In this document: piece by piece, positions 32,144 through 38,587 of the stretch
How the letters are laid out: each line of letters begins with the position of its first letter
How positions within the stretch are numbered: the first letter of the stretch is position 1
Assembly (NCBI RefSeq): GCF_035762905.1
Contig: NZ_DASUCC010000065.1
Location: 1-38,587 of the forward strand
Origin: DASYTH01 sp035762905
GTDB lineage: Bacteria; Actinomycetota; Actinomycetes; Mycobacteriales; Pseudonocardiaceae
Length of the DNA stretch: 38,587 bases
Direction: 5' to 3'
Program-made: the position numbers and the translations under genes
Notes under the pieces: model-generated
What the model was told of the DNA's origin: nothing
What the model saw: the letters and a program-made list of their open reading frames with translations, nothing else
Database searches by the model: none

Positions 32144-33391
32144 ATGACACCCCCGCACAACTACCTTGCCGTGATCAAGGTCGTCGGCATCGGCGGCGGC
32201 GGGGTCAACGCTGTCAACCGGATGATCGAGGTCGGCCTCAAGGGCGTCGAGTTCATCGCGGTCAACACCGACGCGCAGGCCCTGCTGATGTCCGACGCCG
32301 ACGTGAAGCTGGACATCGGCCGGGAGCTGACCAGGGGTCTCGGCGCCGGCGCCAACCCCGAGGTGGGGCACCGGGCGGCCGAGGACCACCGGGAGGAGAT
32401 CGAGGAGGTCCTCAAGGGCGCCGACATGGTGTTCGTGACCGCGGGCGAGGGCGGCGGCACCGGCACCGGCGGCGCGCCGGTGGTGGCCAGCATCTCCCGC
32501 AAGCTGGGCGCGCTGACCATCGGCGTGGTCACCCGGCCGTTCTCGTTCGAGGGCAAGCGCCGGGCCAAGCAGGCCGACGACGGGATCACCAACCTGCGCA
32601 ACGAGTGCGACACGCTGATCGTGATCCCGAACGACCGGCTGCTGCAGCTCGGCGACATCGGGGTGTCCCTGATGGACGCGTTCCGCTCGGCCGACGAGGT
32701 GCTGCTCTCCGGTGTCCAGGGCATCACCGACCTGATCACCACCCCGGGTCTGATCAACCTGGACTTCGCCGACGTGAAGAGCGTGATGTCCGGCGCGGGC
32801 AGCGCGCTGATGGGCATCGGCTCGGCCCGGGGCGAGGGCCGGTCGATCCAGGCGGCCCAGAAGGCGATCAACTCCCCGCTGCTCGAGGCGTCCATGGACG
32901 GCGCGCACGGCGTGCTGCTGGCCATCGCCGGCGGCTCGGACCTCGGCCTGTTCGAGATCAACGAGGCCGCCTCGCTGGTCCAGGAGTCCGCGCACCCGGA
33001 GGCCAACATCATCTTCGGCACGGTGATCGACGACTCGCTCGGCGACGAGGTGCGGGTGACCGTGATCGCGGCCGGGTTCGACAGCGGGACGCCGACGCAC
33101 AAGAAGCTGGATCCGACCCTGGTCGGCTCGCGCGGGCCGGTCGCCGCGGGCACCGCCGGCCAGGTCCAGCACCGGCCGGCCGCGCCGGCCCAGCCGGTGC
33201 CGCCGGCCGCGCCACCGGCGCAGACCCCGCCGAAGCAGGGCTTCCAGAGCACCAACCCGATGAGCGCGACCAACCCGGCGACCGGCAACGGCGTGCCCGG
33301 CCAGCGCGGCGGCACCCTGCCCGGCCGCACCACGCCGGTGGTCGACGACCCCGACGACGAGGTGGATGTGCCGCCGTTCATGCGTCGGTAG
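32144..33391 (+). CDS. ftsZ: Cell division GTPase FtsZ
   Basis: Tubulin-like GTPase that forms the division ring. The 415-residue product has the N-terminal GIGGGGVNAVNRM, the tubulin signature GGGTGTG (103-109), and the T7-loop region NLDFADVKSVM. The GTPase core ends near residue 315 and is followed by a Pro/Ala-rich linker and the conserved tail DDEVDVPPFMRR that binds SepF, FtsW and other partners. ATG 32144 has an AAGG(N)GAAGGG ribosome site. A frame open to 32108 exists but is unlikely. Confidence 0.98.
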   Translation: MTPPHNYLAVIKVVGIGGGGVNAVNRMIEVGLKGVEFIAVNTDAQALLMSDADVKLDIGRELTRGLGAGANPEVGHRAAEDHREEIEEVLKGADMVFVTAGEGGGTGTGGAPVVASISRKLGALTIGVVTRPFSFEGKRRAKQADDGITNLRNECDTLIVIPNDRLLQLGDIGVSLMDAFRSADEVLLSGVQGITDLITTPGLINLDFADVKSVMSGAGSALMGIGSARGEGRSIQAAQKAINSPLLEASMDGAHGVLLAIAGGSDLGLFEINEAASLVQESAHPEANIIFGTVIDDSLGDEVRVTVIAAGFDSGTPTHKKLDPTLVGSRGPVAAGTAGQVQHRPAAPAQPVPPAAPPAQTPPKQGFQSTNPMSATNPATGNGVPGQRGGTLPGRTTPVVDDPDDEVDVPPFMRR

Positions 33392-33428
33392 GTTGACAGG
33401 TCGACAGACGCCGTTCGGGAGCAGTCCA

Positions 33429-34133
33429 GTGCGTGTTCGGAGAGTGGTGACCACTCGTGCCGGTGGGGTCTCGCAGCCGCCGTACGACTCGTTCAACCTG
33501 GGCGCGGGCGTGGGCGACGATCCGGAGTCGGTGGCGGCGAACCGCAAGCGGCTGGCCGACGAGCTGAGCCTGCGACCGGACCGGCTGGTGTGGATGGAGC
33601 AGGTGCACGGGCGCACCGCGGTCGTGGTGGACGGCCCGCGGGACGCCCCGGTGCCGATGACCGACGCGCTGGTCACCGCGGTGCCCGGGCTGGCCGTGGT
33701 GGCGCTGGTCGCCGACTGCGTGCCGGTGCTGCTGGCCGATCCGGAGGCCGGCGTGGTCGGGGCGGTGCACGCCGGGCGGGTGGGCGCCCGGATCGGCGTG
33801 CTGCGGGCGGCGCTGGCGGCCATGCGGTCGGCCGGTGCCGCGGTGGATCGGATCGAGGTGCTGCTGGGCCCGTCGGTGTGCGGCGAGTGCTACGAGGTAC
33901 CCGAGGCGATGCGCGCCGATGTCGAGGAGCACCTGCCGGGCAGCGCTTGCCGCACCCGGGCCGGGACGCCGGGACTGGACTTGCGGGCCGGGCTGTGGCG
34001 CCAACTCGCCGACGCCGGGGTGGCCCGGATCGGCATTGACCCGCGGTGCACGGTCGAGGACACCACTTTGTTCAGTCACCGCAGAAACGGCACCACTGGG
34101 CGATTGGCCGCCGTGACCTGGGTCGAGAAATGA
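33429..34133 (+). CDS. pgeF: Peptidoglycan editing factor PgeF (YfiH/polyphenol oxidase family)
   Basis: A 234-residue protein of the YfiH family, reported to hydrolyse wrongly incorporated L-serine-containing muropeptide precursors and historically called laccase domain protein. Metal-site residues are seen in EQVHGRTA, VADCVPVLLAD and VHAGRVGAR, with the usual HAGWRG reading HAGRVG. GPSVCGECYEVP and FSHRRNGTTGR complete the family pattern. GTG 33429 has GGGAG upstream. It sits 37 nt after ftsZ, its usual actinobacterial place. Confidence 0.9.
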   Translation: MRVRRVVTTRAGGVSQPPYDSFNLGAGVGDDPESVAANRKRLADELSLRPDRLVWMEQVHGRTAVVVDGPRDAPVPMTDALVTAVPGLAVVALVADCVPVLLADPEAGVVGAVHAGRVGARIGVLRAALAAMRSAGAAVDRIEVLLGPSVCGECYEVPEAMRADVEEHLPGSACRTRAGTPGLDLRAGLWRQLADAGVARIGIDPRCTVEDTTLFSHRRNGTTGRLAAVTWVEK

Positions 34134-34187
34134 GCCGTATTTCGCAAAGAATTCGCCTGAATATCCGCTCTATTGTGGAAGATTACC

Positions 34188-34928
34188 GTGACCGACGGTG
34201 ACGAAAACCGGCGTGCGGAACTGGCCGCCGCGTTGGCCGGCGTGCGCGACCGGATCGCGGCCGCCGCCCGGGCCGCGAACCGCGACCCGGCCGGCATCCG
34301 GCTGCTGGCCGTGACCAAGACCCGGCCGGCCATCGACGCCGCCCTGCTCACCGACATCGGCGTGGTCGACCTGGCGGAGAACCGCGAGCAGGAGGGCGCG
34401 GCCAAGGCGGTCGAGCTGGCCGGGCTGCGCCCGACGGCCAGGGTCCGGTGGCATCTGGTCGGCCGGCTGCAGCGCAACAAGGCCCGCTCGCTGTCCCGGT
34501 GGGCCGCCGAGGTGCAGTCGGTCGACTCGGCGCGGCTGGCCGAGGCCCTGGCCCGCGGGGTCGCCGCGGCGCGGGCCGCCGGCGAGCGCGCCGGCTCGCT
34601 GGACGTGTTGATCCAGGCCAGCATCGACGGCGACCCGGATCGCGGCGGCTGCCCGATCGCGGAACTGCCCGGGTTGGCCGATCGTGTCGTCCGTTCGAGT
34701 GATTTGCGGCTGCGCGGGCTGATGGCCGTCGCACCGCTGGCCATGGAGCCCGCCGCGGCCTTCGAACTCCTTGCGGCTGCGGCAGATCGACTGCGTCGTG
34801 ATCATCCCGGGGCCACCGAGCTGTCCTCCGGCATGAGCGGTGATCTTGAGCAGGCCATCGCGCACGGGTCGACCTGCGTGCGTGTCGGAACCGCCCTGCT
34901 CGGTGAGCGGCCGCTAGCCTCGCCTTGA
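34188..34928 (+). CDS. YggS family pyridoxal phosphate homeostasis protein
   Basis: A 246-residue PLP-binding TIM-barrel protein of the YggS/PLPBP family; it has no known catalytic activity and buffers cellular PLP. RLLAVTKTRP carries the lysine that binds PLP. GENxxQE appears as AENREQEG, followed by RWHLVGRLQRNKAR, RGLMAVAPL, SSGMSGDLEQAI and VRVGTALLGER. GTG 34188 (after GGAAG) was preferred to TTG 34173. The 54-nt gap before it is clearly AT-richer than its surroundings and could hold a promoter (TATTGT at 34171-34176). The stop TGA lies in a TTGACA at 34925. Confidence 0.93.
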   Translation: MTDGDENRRAELAAALAGVRDRIAAAARAANRDPAGIRLLAVTKTRPAIDAALLTDIGVVDLAENREQEGAAKAVELAGLRPTARVRWHLVGRLQRNKARSLSRWAAEVQSVDSARLAEALARGVAAARAAGERAGSLDVLIQASIDGDPDRGGCPIAELPGLADRVVRSSDLRLRGLMAVAPLAMEPAAAFELLAAAADRLRRDHPGATELSSGMSGDLEQAIAHGSTCVRVGTALLGERPLASP

Positions 34929-34986
34929 CAAGTGTTCAGCACGGGTTCCGGAAACGGAGCAGGCGGACGGAGTGCGAGGCAGGTCG

Positions 34987-35679
34987 ATGGGCGCTTTGCA
35001 GAAGCTGAAGGCGTACTTCGGCATGATCCCGGCGGAGGACTTCGACGAGTACGACGCCGAGGACTGGGCCGCCGAGCCGAGCCGCACGCACGCCCACGAC
35101 CGGGGTCACCGCCCGAGCTACCTCAGCGACGAGGACGAGTACGAGCCCTACCCGCCCGCCCGCCGCCGGTTGTTCGGCGGCCTGCGCCCGGGCTACCGGG
35201 AGGCCGACGCCGTCGAACTGGACCGCCGCGAGGAGGCCTACCTCCCACCGGCCCGGCCCAGGTCACAACCGGTGTGGGCGGCCGAACCGGCGCCACCGCC
35301 GCCGCCGACGCACGGCGCACTCGCCGTCGAAACCAGGAGGGAGCCGGTGAGCAGGATGCGTCCCGAGCCCGCCGCCGTGCCGCCCGCAGGCGGCTACCCG
35401 CACGGCCGGATCGTCACGCTGCACCCGACCAGTTACAACGAGGCACGGGCGATCGGTGAGCACTACCGGGACGGCACCCCGGTGATCATGAACCTGACCG
35501 ACATGGACGATGCGGACGCGAAACGCCTGGTTGACTTCGCGGCCGGACTGGCGTTTGCTCTGCGTGGTTCGATCGACAAGGTCACCAACAAGGTGTTCTT
35601 GATCTCACCGCCGAATGTCGACCCATCTGCGGAGGACAAGCGACGGATAGCGGAGGGTGGGTTGCTCGCCCGAAGTTGA
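34987..35679 (+). CDS. sepF: Cell division protein SepF
   Basis: SepF anchors and aligns FtsZ filaments at the membrane. The 230-residue product begins MGALQKLKAYFGMIPAEDF, an amphipathic membrane-targeting helix, followed by a long acidic/Pro-rich disordered linker (about 25-140). The SepF core comes last: GRIVTLHPTSYNEARAIGEH, GTPVIMNLTDMDDADAKRLV and DFAAGLAFALRGSIDKV. ATG 34987 gives the conserved start; an in-frame GTG at 34972 is less likely. Spacing to yggT is 19 nt. Confidence 0.96.
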   Translation: MGALQKLKAYFGMIPAEDFDEYDAEDWAAEPSRTHAHDRGHRPSYLSDEDEYEPYPPARRRLFGGLRPGYREADAVELDRREEAYLPPARPRSQPVWAAEPAPPPPPTHGALAVETRREPVSRMRPEPAAVPPAGGYPHGRIVTLHPTSYNEARAIGEHYRDGTPVIMNLTDMDDADAKRLVDFAAGLAFALRGSIDKVTNKVFLISPPNVDPSAEDKRRIAEGGLLARS

Positions 35680-35698
35680 GTGATGGCAGAGTTGACAT

Positions 35699-35983
35699 GT
35701 GGAACCCCTGTGGCTCGCTGTGTACTGGGTGCTCTTCGCGTTCTGGCTGCTACTGACAGCACGCGTGGTGGTGGAGCTGGTTCGCGCGTTCGCGCGCGAC
35801 TGGCGCCCCGCGGGTGGAGTTGCGGTAGCGCTCGAGAGCATCTACACAGTGACCGATCCTCCGGTGCGGTTAGTTCGTCGGATCATCCCGATGGTCCGGA
35901 TCGGAGGCGTAGGGCTGGACCTATCGATTATGGTGCTGCTGTTGGTCGTGTTCATCTTGATGCGACTGGCATATCCCGGATGA
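35699..35983 (+). CDS. YggT family membrane protein
   Basis: A 94-residue protein with two hydrophobic segments (about 5-27 and 70-91) and the family signature TVTDPPVRLVRRIIPMVRIGGVGLDLS between them. The GTG start has no strong ribosome site. YggT proteins are conserved after sepF in Gram-positive dcw clusters and are thought to take part in envelope or osmotic functions; the exact role is unknown. Confidence 0.92.
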   Translation: MEPLWLAVYWVLFAFWLLLTARVVVELVRAFARDWRPAGGVAVALESIYTVTDPPVRLVRRIIPMVRIGGVGLDLSIMVLLLVVFILMRLAYPG

Positions 35984-36034
35984 TGGGGATCATCCTGGGC
36001 GACCTGGCAGCCATGGAGTGCGTGAGGTGATCTG

Positions 36035-36862
36035 ATGTCGTTGACCCCCGCTGACGTACATAATGTTGCGTTCAGCAAGCCTCCCATCGGCAAGCGGGGC
36101 TACAACGAGGACGAGGTTGACGCCTTCCTTGACCTGGTCGAGGTTGAGCTCTCCAGGCTGATCGAGGAGAACAACGACCTGCGGGCGCAGATCGAGCAGC
36201 TGGACGCGCAGCTCGACTCCACGCGGGCCGACCTCGACGACGCCACCCGGCTGCACCCGGCCGTTCCCCCGGTCCGGGAGGAGCCGCGGCGCCTGCAGCC
36301 CGTGCCGCCGCCCAGCGCGCTCGAGCAGACCTCGCCGGGCGGTGGTGGTGACCATCACGTGCAGGCCGCCAAGGTGCTCGGTCTGGCCCAGGAGATGGCC
36401 GACCGGCTCACCGGCGAGGCCAAGTCCGAGGCCGACAGCATGCTGTCCGAGGCACGCACCAAGTCGGAGCAGCTGCTCTCGGAGGCCCGGGCGAAGGCCG
36501 ACGGCATGGTCAACGAGGCCAGGACACGGGCCGAGACCATGCTCAACGACGCCAGAACCCGCTCGGAGACCCTCGAACGCCAGGCGCGCGAAAAGGCCAC
36601 CGCGCTCGAACGCGACGCCCAGCGCCAGCACAACGAGATCCTCGGCGCGGTCCAGTCCGAGCGCACCTCGCTGGAGAAGAAGATCGACGAGCTGCGCACC
36701 TTCGAACGCGAGTACCGCACCCGGTTGAAGACGTTCCTCGAGTCCAGCCTGCGTGAGCTGGGCGACCGGGGCTCCGCGGCGCCGTCCGCGGCCGGCGACA
36801 GCGGCGGTGGCCGCGGAGGCGGGCAGGGCTACGCCTTCGGTCCCCGCGCCGAAGCCGGATGA
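36035..36862 (+). CDS. wag31: DivIVA-type polar growth protein Wag31
   Basis: Coiled-coil scaffold that marks cell poles and directs apical wall growth in actinobacteria. The 275-residue product opens with the DivIVA membrane-binding domain (SLTPADVHNVAFSKPPIGKR, YNEDEVDAFLDLVE), a first coiled coil (to about 70), a Pro/His-rich linker (about 73-110), and a second long coiled coil (about 113-240) with repeating EARTKSEQLL/EARAKADGMV units. A Gly-rich tail ends the protein. ATG 36035 follows GAGGTGA at good spacing. It is the usual neighbour of yggT and ileS. Confidence 0.96.
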   Translation: MSLTPADVHNVAFSKPPIGKRGYNEDEVDAFLDLVEVELSRLIEENNDLRAQIEQLDAQLDSTRADLDDATRLHPAVPPVREEPRRLQPVPPPSALEQTSPGGGGDHHVQAAKVLGLAQEMADRLTGEAKSEADSMLSEARTKSEQLLSEARAKADGMVNEARTRAETMLNDARTRSETLERQAREKATALERDAQRQHNEILGAVQSERTSLEKKIDELRTFEREYRTRLKTFLESSLRELGDRGSAAPSAAGDSGGGRGGGQGYAFGPRAEAG

Positions 36863-36903
36863 TCGCAATGTGACCCTGTTCGGCGACCGCTAGGCGCATC
36901 CGA

Positions 36904-37467
36904 GTGCTCTACCTGGTACTGATTCTGGTGATCGCGGCCTTCGCGCTGCTGATCGCCGCCCTGACCACCGCCGTCACCGTCTGGGCATGGGCCTCGGTCG
37001 TCATCAGCGTCGTCGCCGCCGGGCTCCTCGTCTTCGACTGGCTCCGCGGTCGTCGCCGGCTCGCCGCCACCTCCGCCCCCCGTCGGGCCGAGGACAACGG
37101 CCTTCCCCCCACCCGCTCGGCAGCGCCGCCACCCGTCGAACTGACGTCATTCATCGACCCACTCGACCGCTTGGCGCATCAGCCCGATCGGGCAACCGAG
37201 CCCCCGCCCGGCGAAGGCCCCGAGCCCGGCGAAGAGCCCACCGACGCCGCCGACCTGCTCATCGTCGCCGCCCTGGACAGCGAAGTCCGGGTGGTCGACG
37301 AACACCCCCGCTACCACCTCGCCGACTGCACCTGGCTCCCGGGCAAATCCACCATCCCCCTGCCCGTCTCCGAAGCCCGCGAACTCGGCTTCACTCCCTG
37401 CGCCCGCTGCACCCCCGACACCACCCTCGCCGCCCACCACCGCAACACCCGCCAGCCCAACCGCTGA
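36904..37467 (+). CDS. Membrane protein with a C-terminal His-Cys metal-site-like motif
   Basis: A 187-residue protein. Two N-terminal hydrophobic helices (about 2-25 and 27-44) are followed by an Arg-rich stretch, a Pro/Glu-rich linker (about 75-117), and a compact C-terminal domain (about 118-175) with YHLADCTWLPGK and GFTPCARC. The H-x3-C ... C-x2-C pattern resembles the small metal-binding motif of Ada-like domains. I know this type only as an uncharacterised gene between wag31 and ileS in actinobacteria. GTG 36904 is 41 nt after wag31 with a weak ribosome site. Confidence 0.8.
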   Translation: MLYLVLILVIAAFALLIAALTTAVTVWAWASVVISVVAAGLLVFDWLRGRRRLAATSAPRRAEDNGLPPTRSAAPPPVELTSFIDPLDRLAHQPDRATEPPPGEGPEPGEEPTDAADLLIVAALDSEVRVVDEHPRYHLADCTWLPGKSTIPLPVSEARELGFTPCARCTPDTTLAAHHRNTRQPNR

Positions 37468-37468
37468 C

Positions 37469-37496
37469 CCACCCCGACTCCGGGAGCGGGGCGTGG
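37469..37496 (+). terminator. Possible U-less terminator before the ileS leader
   Basis: CCACCCCG (37469-37476) pairs with CGGGGCGTGG (37487-37496) over eight pairs with a 2-nt bulge. It directly follows the stop codon of the preceding gene. There is no T-run. It would separate the dcw transcript from the ileS T-box leader. Confidence 0.35.
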
Positions 37497-37514
37497 CGGA
37501 ATTGGGTTGGGTGG

Positions 37515-37735
37515 ACCGGCTAGGCTGGTGAGTACAGGCATCGATCCGGCCATCACCGGGGAGCCTCCGGAAGAACGGGCGTCGAAGCCCCAGTAGAACC
37601 GGACGGGACGGCCCGTGACAGCCGATTTCGAGCGGTCGCCGCGACGGTGCGGCGGCAAGCGGGGTGGTACCGCGGAGCGCCCGTCGCGCTTCGTCCCCGC
37701 GTGGACGACATGATCGGCACGCGAGGAGTACCACC
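37515..37735 (+). promoter_or_regulatory. T-box riboswitch of ileS, translation type with ultrashort stem I
   Basis: The T-box core GGGGTGGTACCGCGG is at 37661-37675, preceded by AAGC. Stem I is short, with CCGG/CCGG closing the loop CCATCA that presents the isoleucine codon ATC (37552-37554). Two exclusive pairings are visible: antisequestrator GCGGGG (37659-37664) with CCCCGC (37695-37700), and sequestrator GGTGGTAC (37663-37670) with GTACCACC (37728-37735). The latter abuts the ribosome site GAGGAG (37723-37728) and the start codon. Uncharged tRNA-Ile should favour the first and free ileS for translation. This matches the described actinobacterial ileS T-box class. Confidence 0.93.
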
Positions 37736-37736
37736 G

Positions 37737-38587
37737 ATGGCATACCCCAAGGCACAGCATGGCGGCGAGGCGACCGTGCCGTCGCAGCCGTCGTTTCCGG
37801 TGCTGGAGCGAGCGGTCCTCGAGTACTGGGCCGCCGACCGCACGTTCCCGGCCAGTGTGGACGCCCGGCCCGCCGGTACCCATGGCGCCAACGAGTTCGT
37901 CTTCTACGACGGCCCGCCGTTCGCCAACGGGCTGCCGCACTACGGCCACCTGCTCACCGGGTACGTCAAGGACCTCATCCCGCGCTTCCAGACCATGCGC
38001 GGGCGCCGGGTCGAGCGCCGCTTCGGCTGGGACACCCACGGGCTGCCCGCCGAGCTCGAGGCGATGCGCCAGCTCGGCATCAAGACCACCGACGAGATCG
38101 TCGAGATGGGCATCGAGAAGTTCAACGCCGCCTGCCGCGAGTCGGTGATGCGCTACACCGGTGACTGGCGCGAGTACGTCACCCGCCAGGCGCGCTGGGT
38201 CGACTTCGACCACGACTACCGCACGATGAACCCCGACTACATGGAGTCGGTGATCTGGGCCTTCAAGCAGCTCTACGACAAGGGCTGGATCTACGAGGGC
38301 TTCCGAGTGCTGCCCTACTGCTGGAACGACGAGACGCCGCTCTCCAACCACGAGCTGCGGATGGACGACGACGTCTACAAGATCCGCCAGGACCCGGCCG
38401 TCACCGTCGGTTTCGACATCACCACCGAGGGTCCGTTCCGGGGCGCCAAGCTGCTCGTGTGGACGACGACCCCGTGGACGCTGCCGAGCAACCTGGCGGT
38501 GATGGTCGGCGAGGAGATCGACTACGTGGTGGTCGACGTGGACGGCTCCCGCTACGTCGTGGCCGAGGCGCGGCTGTCGGCGTTCTC
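37737..38587 (+). CDS. ileS: Isoleucyl-tRNA synthetase, N-terminal part (runs off the window)
   Basis: IleRS charges tRNA-Ile. The first 283 codons are present. The class I signature is HYGH (68-71, in GLPHYGHLLTG), with FYDGPPFANG before it and RRFGWDTHGLPAELE after it. The editing domain begins with LLVWTTTPWTLPSNLAVMV near the window end. The KMSKS motif and tRNA-binding parts lie outside. ATG 37737 was chosen because GAGGAG lies 8 nt upstream and the T-box sequestrator covers exactly this site. Confidence 0.97.
   Translation, partial: MAYPKAQHGGEATVPSQPSFPVLERAVLEYWAADRTFPASVDARPAGTHGANEFVFYDGPPFANGLPHYGHLLTGYVKDLIPRFQTMRGRRVERRFGWDTHGLPAELEAMRQLGIKTTDEIVEMGIEKFNAACRESVMRYTGDWREYVTRQARWVDFDHDYRTMNPDYMESVIWAFKQLYDKGWIYEGFRVLPYCWNDETPLSNHELRMDDDVYKIRQDPAVTVGFDITTEGPFRGAKLLVWTTTPWTLPSNLAVMVGEEIDYVVVDVDGSRYVVAEARLSAF

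Noticed and set aside
34925..34930. TTGACA overlapping the yggS stop as a sepF promoter
   Set aside because: No -10-like hexamer at 15-19 bp; probably chance.
1..38587. CRISPR array, prophage, toxin-antitoxin or biosynthetic cluster
   Set aside because: No spaced palindromic repeats, phage genes or cluster-type enzymes are seen. The only direct array (153-342) has no spacers.

Overview
This is a high-GC actinobacterial chromosome segment. GTG and TTG starts are frequent and neighbouring genes often overlap as ATGA, GTGA or TTGA. MurE carries the DNPR signature for meso-diaminopimelate, SepF and Wag31/DivIVA are present, and ileS is preceded by an actinobacterial-type T-box. A moxR-DUF58-tgpA operon divergent from mraZ, a DUF3040 gene and an NrdR/NrdJ pair fit the order Pseudonocardiales; the genus cannot be fixed from sequence alone.

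Left end (1-7100): the window opens with the end of an apparent IS256-family element, cut by the window edge, followed by an array of 21-bp tandem repeats. Next comes the nrdR control region (candidate promoter, two NrdR-box-like sites, three DnaA-box-like 9-mers) and nrdR-nrdJ. The class II ribonucleotide reductase NrdJ holds a 280-residue intein with an eroded homing endonuclease. A strong terminator, tRNA-Arg(ACG), tRNA-Glu(CTC), an LLM-type F420-dependent oxidoreductase and a membrane-anchored zinc peptidase follow.

Middle (7250-15990): a minus-strand HhH-PHP metallophosphoesterase, a DUF3040 membrane protein and a divergent aldehyde dehydrogenase come first. Then comes the minus-strand operon moxR-DUF58-tgpA. 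The aldehyde dehydrogenase and tgpA converge on one hairpin that contains both stop codons. The moxR/mraZ intergenic region is full of GTGGGG boxes at exact 10-bp spacing, the expected target pattern of MraZ.

Right part (15997-38587): the division and cell wall (dcw) cluster reads mraZ, rsmH, ftsL, ftsI, a SWIM-finger gene, murE, murF, mraY, murD, ftsW, murG, murC, ftsQ, ftsZ, pgeF, yggS, sepF, yggT, wag31, a small membrane gene and ileS (5' part only). The Mur enzymes make UDP-MurNAc-pentapeptide; MraY and MurG make lipid I and lipid II; FtsW and FtsI polymerise and crosslink septal wall; FtsQ, FtsL, FtsZ and SepF build the divisome; and Wag31 directs polar growth. Most junctions are 4-nt or 1-nt overlaps, so translation is probably coupled. 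ftsZ has its own promoter inside a long inverted repeat, and ileS is controlled by a T-box that appears to act on translation.

No wholly new multi-gene system is visible. The most unusual items are the NrdJ intein, the layered nrdR control region, the extended MraZ-box arrays, mutually exclusive hairpins between mraZ and rsmH, a dispersed 20-bp repeat that supplies a stop codon, and the SWIM gene inserted in the dcw operon.
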